Below are positions 10,952-21,421 of a DNA stretch of 64,000 nucleotides, piece by piece; the stretch's first letter is position 1, and every line of letters begins with the position of its first letter. This DNA is from Sipunculus nudus (lineage: Eukaryota > Annelida > Sipuncula > Golfingiida > Sipunculidae). The notes below the pieces were generated by a model. It had not been told where the DNA came from, did no database searches, and saw nothing but the letters and a program-made list of their open reading frames with translations. A program made the translations under genes and the position numbers. The DNA is taken from the NCBI GenBank assembly GCA_026874595.1, contig CM049311.1, positions 61,136,453 to 61,200,452 on the forward strand, written 5' to 3'.

Positions 10952-10990
<39 letters not shown>
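10884..10990. repeat. (ATT)n followed by its inverse (ATA)n
   Basis: About twenty ATT units run to 10943 and face about twelve AAT units from 10951, separated by TTTTAATTATC. The two halves are complementary and could fold into one long hairpin. Confidence 0.9.
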
Positions 10991-11019
10991 TAATAATTAT
11001 TATATTTATATATTATTGT

Positions 11020-11210
11020 AACCGCGATACTATTTTTTTCCACGCAGGAGGCCGCCGTCACCTCGGTCGTTTCCGGGAGGACTCTCTGAGCCCCCAGGAT
11101 GGATCTTTCTGAAACCCTGCATAATTATCGGTCACATATGGGAAATGTTGCCTAATAAAGACCTACCATCGGGTTTTCGCGGTGTCCATCTGTGCATCTG
11201 TGCAGGGTGA
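11020..11210 (+). mobile_element. 5' fragment of a family A element
   Basis: CGATACTATTTTTTTCC, then AGGCCGCCG, AGGACTCTCTGAG, TCTTTCTGAAACC and ATTATCGGTCACAT, correspond in order to the 5' region of the family A copy at 36835-36940. No 3' part follows. Confidence 0.5.
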
Positions 11211-11279
11211 CAGGGGTGGATCTCGGTTTTTGAGAAGGGGGGGGGGTGTAATGCATCATATATAAATACAAGCCCCCTA

Positions 11280-11283
<4 letters not shown>

Positions 11284-11331
<48 letters not shown>
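11284..11331. repeat. (AT)n microsatellite
   Basis: Uninterrupted TA repeat that abuts the left end of the candidate TIR element at 11332. Confidence 0.95.
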
Positions 11332-11338
<7 letters not shown>

Positions 11339-12757
11339 ATTCAGATAATATCGTGGGCTTAAAATTTCGTGGTTTTTGTACAAAATGCATATCGTGGGGT
11401 ATTTGAATTCGTGGAAAGACAAAAAAAAATTTAGGAAATTATGTTATTAATACCTGCATGTGCGCAAGGAAGACAAGCCCGATGTACCCAGGTGGTTCGG
11501 CTTTGATGCGTATCACACGTACGGTGCGCCTGTACCGCGGTCAATCGGGTCAGTGTTGAACAAACATTCTCCCAAGCTCGACAAAGAATTAATCAGCCGT
11601 GACCGACACGTACCGAGCGATACATCGGCTTTTAGTTGTAACACCCGATACATCGACTATCAGTTATCACACCGCGTTCACAGAAAACGTCAACCATCAC
11701 TTGACCGGAGGAAAAAATGAAACGGGACCGTCCACATGAAGGTTTTAAACTTTTTTTTAAAATGTAGGTGGAAGTCACATGTGGCGCCTGTAAATCCCTG
11801 ACGGGGCGGTGAGATGAGACACGGTTCGTTCGGCATTCATCATGTCAGCTGTATTTGGAGATTATAAAGAAATAATTTGCCTAATAGTATTTTGTCTCGG
11901 CCCAAGACATGTGATTCCGATCCGCTCTGCTCCTCTCCGTCAACAACTATCGCAGTTGTGGATCCGCAACAAAATAGTATTCTGTGGCGCTTACTTACGC
12001 TAACATATATGTACAACTATCGGCAATATTCGGAAGAAGTACCGCCTGCATGTATTATTAATGGCTCATTGTTATGCACGCAACTGTTGTCGCAATATTC
12101 GGAATAAGTGCTCTTTCGCATCCCGCGGAAATCGCGGTTATTCAAATGAGTTTACACGGCCCTCGTCTTTTAGGCCAATAGGCAGCGTAAGTCTCGTTTA
12201 ATCTCTGTTGAGAAAGGTTGAAAAGGCCGGTTCCGAAAAAGCCGTGCCTCAGTAGCTGTGGCTACGAACATTGGAACTTGTGTACAGTTCTTGGCGTGTC
12301 AGAACTACCGCTTTGCGCGACAGAAATGTGGTACTGTTCTTGAATTTTTTACCTGAAATGTTGATAAGAGGAAATACGGGGATACGTTTTCAGTTTAAAT
12401 TATACTTTGATATTGTTTTGTTGTTAATATATCGGGGGGGGGGGGGGGGGGGGGGGGACGTGTTTGTACGATATATGGGGAAATAATTTAATTGACAAAA
12501 GAATATTCATAAATCCCGTAGTAATTTACGAAAAGCAATTCAGTGCATTTAATAAATGTATTAAAAACAATCATAAGTAGTAATTCAGCCAGCGGTAACA
12601 ATTATATATATAAAGTCGACCACCAGCTGCCGTTAAGATACAGTATATCCTCTGACCGTGTGATTTTTTTTATCGTTGGAATCATGAATTCGTGGATTAT
12701 CTTGATCCACGAAAACCACGAAAATCAAATCCCAACTAATATTTCTGAATCTACAGT
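11332..12757. mobile_element. candidate 1.4-kb TIR element inserted between TA repeats
   Basis: The left end reads ACTGTAGATTCAGATAATAT and the right end, reverse-complemented, ACTGTAGATTCAGAAATATT. After these come matching CGTGG, AATTTCGTGGTTTT and GAATTCGTGG words on both sides. Both ends sit against TA-rich DNA, so a TA duplication is possible but cannot be proven. The interior has G/C-richer stretches but no recognisable transposase. Two separate solo copies of one short MITE in opposite orientation would look the same. Confidence 0.45.
12434..12457. repeat. 24-base G homopolymer
   Basis: Uninterrupted G run after ATATC. Confidence 0.95.
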
Positions 12758-12775
12758 ATATATACATACACACAT

Positions 12776-12776
<1 letters not shown>

Positions 12777-12819
<43 letters not shown>

Positions 12820-12932
12820 TAGGCTTTTGACTGTTCATAAAAAAACGGGGGGGGGTGCGGGCGCACTATTAGGGGGAGGGCACATATATATACACATATA
12901 ATAATATATGTATATATATATATATATATATT
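12777..12932. repeat. (AT)n microsatellites around G-rich spacer
   Basis: TA repeats at 12777-12818 and 12909-12932 flank an AACGGGGGGG/AGGGGGAGGG segment. Confidence 0.9.
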
Positions 12933-12939
12933 ATGGGCT

Positions 12940-13680
12940 TATATGAAAGTTTTTAAGAGTGTGGGCGTGTAGCGAGTTTAGGATGCGTAATCTTCCGAAA
13001 GGGGTACGTGGGGGAGGGGGTATCCCCCTAACATAGTTTGGAAAATTTTGAAAAAAGAAAACAAACATAAAATATACATTTTCAATGCAGTATTTTGACC
13101 ACTTTCCTACTTTTAATCATATGCCCCATCACACATAAAATTACAAATTGAATTTACAGAATCATGTATGTGTGCAAAATTGATAATATTTATACCCTTT
13201 ATAATCTTCTTCAATTATTAATAATGTTTAAGATCGGTAACTGGGTTTTACATTTTACTGAAAACCATGGGCGTGCATGATGTGAAGCACGAAACAAATA
13301 TAGGCCTACTGAGAGGCAAAGAATGTTCCATTTCCAAACTTACCTTAAGTTTAAGTTGTAAGTATCAAATAAACTGATATTACCATAAATAATTAACCGA
13401 AACCTGACCTGATTTCAGTCATATATAATTACACATTGAACAATACAAAAAATTGTGATATTCCATACAGACATTTATAAGGTTATATCAGTTTAAATAT
13501 TACGCATACAAGAATATATTTCCAACTGTTTTCACTAGAATGATTTGCATTATATTTAATCCCCTTACCTCTAAAATTACACAATACTTACCTATATTAC
13601 CAAACACACTCAATTAAGAAATGAAGTCACAGTTAATATAAGCTTTTTTCACGTAAGACATGTAGACTGAGAAAAATTAC
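12940..13680. other. no gene or element recognised
   Basis: AT-rich, with no coding frame, palindrome or repeat-family match seen. Confidence 0.5.
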
Positions 13681-13685
13681 AATGG

Positions 13686-15615
13686 TTTTTAGCTCAGCTG
13701 ACTGAAAGTCATCTGAGCTAAAGCGATCACTCTTTGTCCGGCGTCCGTCCGTCTGGCCGTCCGGCCGTCCTGCAAACTGGTGACGCCACCTGTACTTTTT
13801 CAAATGTTTACGATTTTTTTTCTCTATTTTTGATACTTTCAAAGAAGCTGTCATCTGTCAACGGGACACAAATCGTAACCGCTGGATCTGGAATCTTTAA
13901 ACTTGACATCCTTAGAGGTCCATGGAATATCTCCTTAGAAACCTGAAATTAGGTCTCTGTTACCCATATTCCCTGAGCTATGGGTCTCGTAAGTACCCCC
14001 CAGAATGATCAAAAATTTTGATACAAAAACTTCAGTACCTGAATAACTGCTGCCTTGATCACCATGACTTTTTGCATTGATATTGATCATGGAGTGTTCC
14101 ATCAGCTCCTGCAATTTGGTGGCGCCACCTGTACTTGTTCTACTTTTACGAATTTTTTTTCTCTATCTTTGATACTTTCAAAGAAGCTGTCATCTGTCAA
14201 CAGGGCACAAATCGTAACCGCTGGACCTGGAATCTTTACGCTTGACATCCTGAGAGGTCCATGAAATATCTCCTAGGAAACCTTAAATTAGGTCTCTGTT
14301 ACCCATATTCTCCGAGCCATGGAGCTCGTAAGTACCCTCCAGAATAATCAAAGATTTGATACAAAAGCTCAAGTATCTGAATAACTACTGCATCATATCA
14401 CCATGATTTTTTGCATGAATATTGATCATGGAGAGGTCCATCAGTTCCTGCAAACTGGAGGCGCCATGTGTTTTTTTTTATTTTTACGATTTTTTCCCTA
14501 TTAATGATACTTTCAAAGAAGCTGTCATCTGTTAACAGGGCACAAGTCATAATCGCTGGACCTTGAATCTTCTAACTTGACATCAAAGGAGGTCAATGAA
14601 CAGTCTCTATGGAAATCTGAAATACGGTCTCTGTTACCCATATCCTTCGAGCTATGGGGCTCGTAAATACCCCCAAGAATAATTAAAAATGTGATACAAA
14701 AACTCTGCGTTAGTTTCCAGAGAACTCCTCTGAGACCCTTAGACCAATCTTTCCGAAACCCAGCATAGTTGATCCTTTACCTATGTTGTTGTGGCTAACA
14801 GAGACAGGTGGCCCCACCAGCAGTCCTTTCTGTGCAGTACGAATCTGGGTGTCTTTTAGATAAGAGGTCATATCTCAGGAGTGGCTCAATGTATTGTGCT
14901 GAAAGTTTGCATGTCCAAAGATCTTGGATCTCTCTATCTCATAATTGCGACTGGTGGCGCCACCTACAATACTTTTTTGCGAAGTGTCCATCTGTGCATT
15001 TGCCATCTGTTCGTCTTAGTGGTTCTTCAATGTATTGGGTTAAAATGGTGCATGTTCATAGATCCTCAACACCTACATCTCGTAAACAAGATGGGTGGCG
15101 CCGTCTGCAGTCGTTTTAGCGTGGCGTTCATCCGTATATTTGCTTTTGGTGAAAATTGCTCATATCTCAGGAATGGTTCAAGATATTGGTCTGAAATTTG
15201 GCATGTCCATCCATCTTGGAAAGTTTTCTCGTAAACCAGACAGGTGGCGCCACATACTTTCCCGGTTTTCTAGAATAAATAAATGCCCTTTTCTAAGGAG
15301 TGATTTGCTGTATTGGCCTGAATTGGTGCATACCCATAAATCTTGGACTCCTCCATCTTGTACTCAAGACTGGTGGTGCCAACTGGATGCCTACATGTGC
15401 TTTGTGTGAGAATTGCTCATATCTTAGGAGTGGTTCCAGATATTGGTCTGAAATTTTGCATGTCAATCCTTCTTGGAGAGTTTTCTTATAAACCAGACAT
15501 TTCTAAGGACTGTTCACAAAATTAAAGATTTCTTTTAGCACTCTGGCAGTCATTTTACTCATTGTCACAACATTCCTTGAATTCAGCTGAGCGTCATGGC
15601 CCATGGGCCACTAGT
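13686..15615 (+). mobile_element. family H element (HINE/Helentron-like), complete
   Basis: The 5' end is TTTTTAGCTCAGCTGAC, followed by a loop and GTCATCTGAGCT, making an approximately 12-bp hairpin (13691-13719). CACTCTTTGTCCGGCGTCC and a (GTCC)n tract follow. Three units of about 339 bp begin at the cores 13780, 14119 and 14458 (GGTGGCGCCACCTGTAC and variants). Five shorter units of about 140 bp follow, with cores near 14808, 14954, 15096, 15242 and 15371. The 3' end has TCAGCTGAG (15583-15591), an inverted copy of the 5' CTCAGCTGA, then the hairpin TGGCCCATGGGCCA and a terminal CTAGT (15611-15615) before T. Asymmetric inverted repeats, tandem core, 3' hairpin and T-T insertion are the hallmarks of non-autonomous Helentrons. 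It encodes no protein. Confidence 0.8.
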
Positions 15616-16335
15616 TATAAACAAATTGATGGAATTTACGTCATTTCACAGAGACAGGTCACACTGACCTCTGCCGAGTGCCCTTGAGCCAAAAGGTGTG
15701 TGTGAGCACCCCCCCCCCCCCTCCGCCCCATCGGCTCGAAAGATTATATATATTGCTTTTCTCTCTTTTGAGAGGGCTGCGTTTGCATATATGTCTTCAG
15801 AAAGCAATGGAAATGTGGTAGATAAGTCGTCTTTTTGCACCAGTCCCCGAAATTACAGAGAATCAGCAGTGGGGTACACTGCAAAATTTTAACGTTTTTA
15901 CAGTGTTGTTACTTTTTTTAAAGAAAAGTAACCAAGTTAGAAAATAAGGTCATGAACTCAATGTTGAGCGGTTTGATATCATAAGATGATACAATGTGAT
16001 AACCTTCACACCAGCTAATTTACCAACTGTTTACCTAATTTGGCCAGGTCAACCAGCCAGGTAATAATGCAGTATCACATATGCTGGTGTTAATAAACTT
16101 CCACAGAGCCTACTTATGCTTTGAATATCACAGAAACAGAGTTTAAGCCTTTTTTTACTCTGTGTGATTCTCATGCTTCCTTGGAACAGGAGGGCCAAGT
16201 TTCCTGTTTTTCATTGAATAAGACAGGCCTGATTAATTATATTGCCCTGCTCGGGTCACTGCGAGGGAGCAGCATGGGACCAACTACTGAGTTAAAGTCA
16301 TTCGATGGGGGAACTAACGATAAGGTGGGTCAGCT
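15616..16335. other. no gene recognised; C homopolymer at 15709-15721
   Basis: A 13-base C run follows GTGAGCA. The rest is unremarkable mixed sequence. Confidence 0.5.
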
Positions 16336-16382
16336 TCGAGGGGGTGAGGGGGGATTAAACCCCCTAAATCCCCCCCCCTTCG
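16336..16382. repeat. G-rich/C-rich hairpin
   Basis: TTCGAGGGGGTGAGGGGGGATT pairs with AATCCCCCCCCTTCGA across a 10-base spacer (AAACCCCCTA). This form is common at ends of invertebrate repeats, but no element could be delimited. Confidence 0.6.
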
Positions 16383-16409
16383 ATCCGCCTTTGGGGAAAA
16401 ATAACACGT

Positions 16410-16889
16410 ATGGCAGGAGTGGTTTAACTGACGTATCGGCCAGGAATTTTCCATGTGCATCCAGCTTGTGTATAGCTTTATTATACAAATGACTTGTTGC
16501 GCGACAACCAATCACATATTCGCATAATACATCCGCGCATTCATCTCAGAAGTGGATACATTTGCGTGTCCATAGAACTTCAATCGGTTATCTTGTATAC
16601 AAGACTGGTGGCGCCACCTGCAATAAATTTCATGTAGCGTCCATCTGTAGGTCTTTATTTTTTAAAATCACACATAATACATTGTTGGCAGGAGTTTCTT
16701 GACTTAACGGCATTAACAGCATGAGATCCTTGATGACATTATCTTTATACATGACTGGTTCGTTATTTTCGTCCGTTTTGGAATACTCGGCATATCTGAT
16801 GGGCGCAATATCGGAGGGCTGTCGCATAAGGGAAACATTCAATGCTTCACTTGATCTATGCCTCGCTTGTCGACTGCCTTTATTCTAGT
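16410..16889 (+). mobile_element. 3' part of a family A element
   Basis: Two decayed units precede a clear one with the perfect palindrome GTGGCGCCACC at 16608-16618, followed by AGCGTCCATCTG. The 3' end, CTCGCTTGTCGACTGCC then TATTCTAGT (16882-16889), matches the family A terminus at 37950-37990. Between them lie about 200 bases (16640-16850) not shared with the other copies. Confidence 0.65.
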
Positions 16890-16999
16890 TATTATTATTC
16901 TAATTATTATTATTGTTGTTTTTATTATTCTAGTTATTCTAGTTATTATTTAGTTATTATTTAGTTATTATTTAGTTTTTAATTATTATTATTATTTTG

Positions 17000-17035
<36 letters not shown>

Positions 17036-17038
17036 TTG

Positions 17039-17097
<59 letters not shown>

Positions 17098-17098
17098 C
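16885..17098. repeat. (ATT)n-type microsatellite, interrupted
   Basis: ATT and TAGTTATT units run for about 210 bases from the end of the family A copy. Confidence 0.9.
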
Positions 17099-17100
17099 TC

Positions 17101-17836
17101 ATCCGACCATAAGCACGATTTACTTATGCCTTGGTGATGCATCGTCCGGTGTTCGTCCGTCCGGCGCCCGTCCAAAATTCACACAAAATGCTTCTTCTCC
17201 TTTATTTCTCAACCGATCCTGACTTTGTTTGTTTATCTGTTAGGAATGGACGTTGGCTGCTTAACTTCTACACATAATCGTAATATCCATTAATTATGCA
17301 AATTTATGCGAACACTTTCAAAATCAGAAAAATGCTTTTCCGCCTTTAATTCTTGACAATTTTGAGTCTTCTTATTTCATCTGATTGGGTTTAGAGCCGT
17401 CTTCTTACCTTTTACACCTAATTTTAAATCCTGAGATACCAACTTTAAATGAAGAATATTATTCCTTGCACTCAGTAAAAATTTCATTATTTTATGTTTC
17501 TGGGTTGCCGGATGAGCACTACATCATGTTACTTTTCAGGGCATTTCTGAGAAGGGCGAATAAAGAATGATTATACATATAAATTTTGGTGTGAATCCGG
17601 CACATGACCCGGATCCGGATCCGGAAAAGCCATCGATTGCACTTGAAGAACAGTTTAGTTTCATCCCAAAAACCGAACCTTCTTACAGGGTCGAGACCTA
17701 TTGAGCTAATGATATGACCCTGCAAGTAAGTATATGGACTAAAGTATGTTTGATCTGACATTTCACTCAGTCATCGCCTCACTTGGGTGATAAGTAAGTG
17801 TAAACAACATTTGACTCTCCATCCCATGGGACTCGT
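17101..17836 (+). mobile_element. family E, possible HINE-like element
   Basis: CATAAG..CTTATG (17108-17128) makes a small 5' hairpin, followed by GCATCGTCCGGTGTTCGTCCGTCCGG. At the far end, TCCCATGGGA (17821-17830) is a 3' palindrome and CTCGT follows directly, as in the other families. The interior lacks clear tandem units, and the next base after CTCGT is A rather than T. Confidence 0.4.
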
Positions 17837-17989
17837 ATCTTAATTCAGCATGCAATTGTGGCTAATCCCCCAATTCAAGCCGGTAATCCTTTTGCATAAT
17901 GTTGAAAAGACCACAACAAGTGTCCCTACACTATTACCGTGCATTTATGTCTTCAACAATTCTGGCAGCAGCTGCATCTCGTAAACTGT

Positions 17990-18288
17990 CAATGGAAGCA
18001 CGTGCACAAGTTTCTGTTCATATTTACAAAACCGCGTCACAGATTACCCACCGCAAATAGGTCCGCAGGTTTACTAATATAAAACATATGTTTCACGGTT
18101 AAAAGCCGTTTATTGGTTAAAGGTGGAATGGATGTTGTCAAAGCATACTTTATATTTGCTATTTGCCTTAATTATTGTAATTTTCAATTGCGAGCATTAA
18201 GATTTCTTTCGACTGGAATAGGTTCTGTGCGCAGATTGATTGGCAGAGATCTATCCCCTTCATAGACGAGATCTCGCGTGAGGAGAAT
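17990..18288 (+). repeat. dispersed repeat R, copy 1
   Basis: From CAATGGAAGCACGTGCACAAG to GAGGAGAATG, this closely parallels 38748-39074, including ACCGCGTCACAGAT, CCGCAAATAGGTCC and TTCGACTGGA. It encodes nothing recognisable, and the element type is unknown. Confidence 0.85.
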
Positions 18289-18682
18289 GCCCAAATACGA
18301 CTTAATAAAATGAAGACTGGCTGAACCTTTTTTCATATTGATAGATAACATCAACACCCAAGCGACAGGTATACATTTTGTTCCACATGCCATAAGAATA
18401 GCATGCCGAAAGATAATTTGAAAATTACAAAGCAACATATAAAGCAGATGTTTATTTAAAACCAGACTTAACACATATTTTATTAGAAGAATCAAATTGT
18501 TTTATTGACACTCTAGGAACAACTGAACATTATAAAATCTTTGACTCAATGAGTCTCAGCAAAAGTAAAGATAATTTTGTCCTCAGGCCCTGGTTCAGAC
18601 TACAATGCTTTCTGTACTTGCCGACAGGTGGCATTTCGATAGCCCCTCCAAAATACTTCAAGATATCTCTGTATATATGGTG

Positions 18683-18715
18683 ACTAGCTGATAAACCCGG
18701 TATACCGGGCTAATA
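18683..18715 (-). mobile_element. possible 3' terminus of a family F element
   Basis: On the minus strand the perfect palindrome CCCGGTATACCGGG (18696-18709) is followed by TTTATCAG and CTAGT (18683-18687), the same hairpin-then-CTAGT layout as families A and H. The 5' end was not found. Confidence 0.35.
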
Positions 18716-19480
18716 ACCGTGGTTGGGGGAGATTTTTTAACTGAGATGTGAAATGTTGGCTCATTTTTTTATATTCTAAAAGTTAACAGAACATATAGGG
18801 TTTCAGTGGAAAACTGTTTCCATAAGATATGTATAAACATTTATAACTCACGCACCTCTCTGAGGCACAATACTTCTGTGAACAGAACACGTTTCTATGT
18901 CCAGCTGCTTGTATCTTAATTTTGCCATTTACTTTTAAATTACATGAATTCTAAACATCATACCGTATGTCCGTATTAATTCATAACCTGGTGGAGACAG
19001 TGCGTGAGTGATCCTGCAGTCGCTCCAATATTTTAAAATTTATTTCGTGTGGCTGTCCTCATGGCAAGAAATTTATACCCCGGTATGTTTACCTTGAAGA
19101 CCTGGTCAATGATGTCGTTGCGAACCGGAATGAGACGCGGAGGCATTCAGGTTTTCGATGATATTTGACCTGATTCTATCGGTGGACGTATAAAGATTAG
19201 GTTGATGTGAGGAACACATGAAAGATTTATTAAATATACGTTGCAGGGAGACTGTTCCTGAAGAAAGAAACAGAAATATGCATACCTCGTAAGTAGCAGA
19301 AGCGGACCAAACGGGACTCCATGCAGAGGGTCCGTATTCATTTTCAACCGCCGCAATGTCTTATCAGACAAATTTTTAGGCCTGAAACCCAAAACACCAC
19401 TCCACCCCACCCCACGCCTGTTCGTGAAATGTGGACCTTAAATTAGGTTGTGTCATTATTTCTCCTGGGTTGAACTCTCC
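18716..19480. other. no gene or element recognised
   Basis: Mixed sequence; a CCACCCCACCCCACGCC stretch lies near 19398. Confidence 0.5.
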
Positions 19481-19489
19481 ATTTCAGAC

Positions 19490-19728
19490 GGAAAAGTCAA
19501 ACTACTGCCGAGATATGAGTGAGTTTTACCCTTAACAGACAAACAGATGGACACCATGCAAAAACAGTTGGAGGTGGCGCCACCACATATGATAAATAGC
19601 TATCTAAGATTTATACAAATGCCAATTATCAGGACGATACGTCAAAAAAAGTCCTGAGATATTAGCATGGATGTCTGCAATATTAACGTAATTGTAGGTG
19701 GCGCCACCTGTCATATATACGTATATAT

Positions 19729-19782
<54 letters not shown>

Positions 19783-20500
19783 ACACAAGAAAACGATTCA
19801 GGTGTATAAGTCCAACCACTGCTGAGATATTGGTGATTTTTAACCTAGACAGATGTCCAGATGGACGCTGTGCAGAAGTAGTCGCAGGTGGTGCCACCAG
19901 TCTCGAGTACGAGGCGCGAGATGGAGGTATCAAAGAATTTCAGAACAATACATTGAATCACTCCTGAGATACGAGTGATTTTCACCAAAAGAATACGCAT
20001 GGATGTATGCCACACAAATACGACTACAGATGGCACCACCTGTCATACAAACAAGAAACCTATCCAAGATGTATTCTCATACAAAATTTCAGTTGGATAA
20101 GTCCAGCCACTGCAGAGATATGAGTTATTTTAACCCAAGGCAGACGAACAGATGGACGCTGTACAAAAATGTTTGTAGGTGATGCAACCAGTTTTATTTA
20201 ATGATATCAAGCTATCCAAGAGCTACACTCATGCAAATTTTCAGCCCGATTAGTCAAACGAGTCCCAAGATATGTGGGTTTTTGTTTGGAAACTGACACA
20301 CAGATTGTCGCTCTGCCGACAGGAAAGGTCAGAGGTCAACCCAAAATAAGGGCGCAACAGTTCACATGTGACCCGATCATAAGTCCGAGGTTCATAAAAT
20401 TCCATCCAATGGTTAAGGAGGAGTTCTCCGGAATTCTATGCGGCGGAGGCGTCCGGCTAAAACATAGTATATCCGCAAAACTCTGTTTTGGCGGATACAA
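19490..20500 (-). mobile_element. family A element, 3' end missing
   Basis: The 5' end (20500 downwards on the minus strand) is GTATCCGCCAAAACAGAGTTTTGCGGAT, a self-pairing hairpin, followed by TATGTTTTAGCCGGACGCC. Five units follow with cores at 20170, 20034, 19888, 19698 and 19575; the last two are perfect GTGGCGCCACC. A (TA)n tract of about 45 bases (19732-19778) interrupts one unit. The terminal CTAGT found in other copies is absent. Confidence 0.75.
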
Positions 20501-20576
20501 TTAAAGGCTGTTATTGTTCCATCGTACTTGAAGCGAAGTAACAGTGTTTCATGTTTAAAATTGATACTAATTTCAT

Positions 20577-20588
20577 GGCTTGACAATT
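20577..20588. repeat. LINE target site duplication, 3'-side copy
   Basis: GGCTTGACAATT immediately precedes the T run that represents the LINE poly(A) on this strand. It recurs at 29836-29847. Confidence 0.75.
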
Positions 20589-21421
20589 TTTTTTTTATTC
20601 TCACAAGAAAAGTAATACAACAAGGATGATAATACAATTCACATGACATTTACAAAGTCACAATACACATACACAGAACGTGTTGTTTACATATAACAGT
20701 GTAATTTTAACATATACTGAGGTCAGTCTGTCCACTCAGCCCCATCGGGACGAGCATCGGCAAAGCTGCCAGACAGGTGGTGGATAGCCCTGTTCCTCAG
20801 CACTGCTAGATGCAGTGAGAGAGCAAGCCACCCTCGTAAACAGCAATGCTGAGTCTGTCCCAAAATGACTGAGTCGAATAGCTTTCAAGAGCCATAACAT
20901 ATATATACTTAAAATAAACTATATTTTCCTCAAATCCACTCTTGGTATGTATTTACACAATAGAAATATCACCTAAACAATGAGATACACAAACAATACA
21001 TAACTGAACTTCGAACAAAACAATTCAGCATCACAGTACATATTACACACAAGTTACAGGTACAGAGAAACACATGCTGGATAATATTGAAAGTGGTCTG
21101 TGGAATACAAAATCACTGAACTATGCACGTATACTTATTTACAGTGCATTACTTGAACTCAACAATAATTAATACTAATTTGATATGGAACCGTAGGGAC
21201 CTGCGTTTATCTATGTAAAACAAATAGTATTTCCATCAAGGTGCTTCAAATCTAAATTGGTGTATTAGCACCTTCAAACATCTACATATGCATATAAACT
21301 TATGCTCCCATATACACACGTATATATATGCACACAAACATATATATATTCACATATATATATACACATACATATATACATACATAAACATTCATTTCAT
21401 TAGTTTCAATTTGATGACTAA

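Noticed and set aside
12271-12486. Reading frame with a poly-Gly tail
   Set aside because: The glycines come from the 24-base G homopolymer and there is no other protein-like feature.
14808-15525. Several overlapping frames with Trp/Ser/His-rich translations
   Set aside because: They are tandem repeat units of the family H/A array read in three frames; the pattern repeats with the unit, not with a domain.
16121-16492. A 123-codon frame
   Set aside because: It crosses a G/C-run hairpin and a decayed family A unit; no domain and no splice context.
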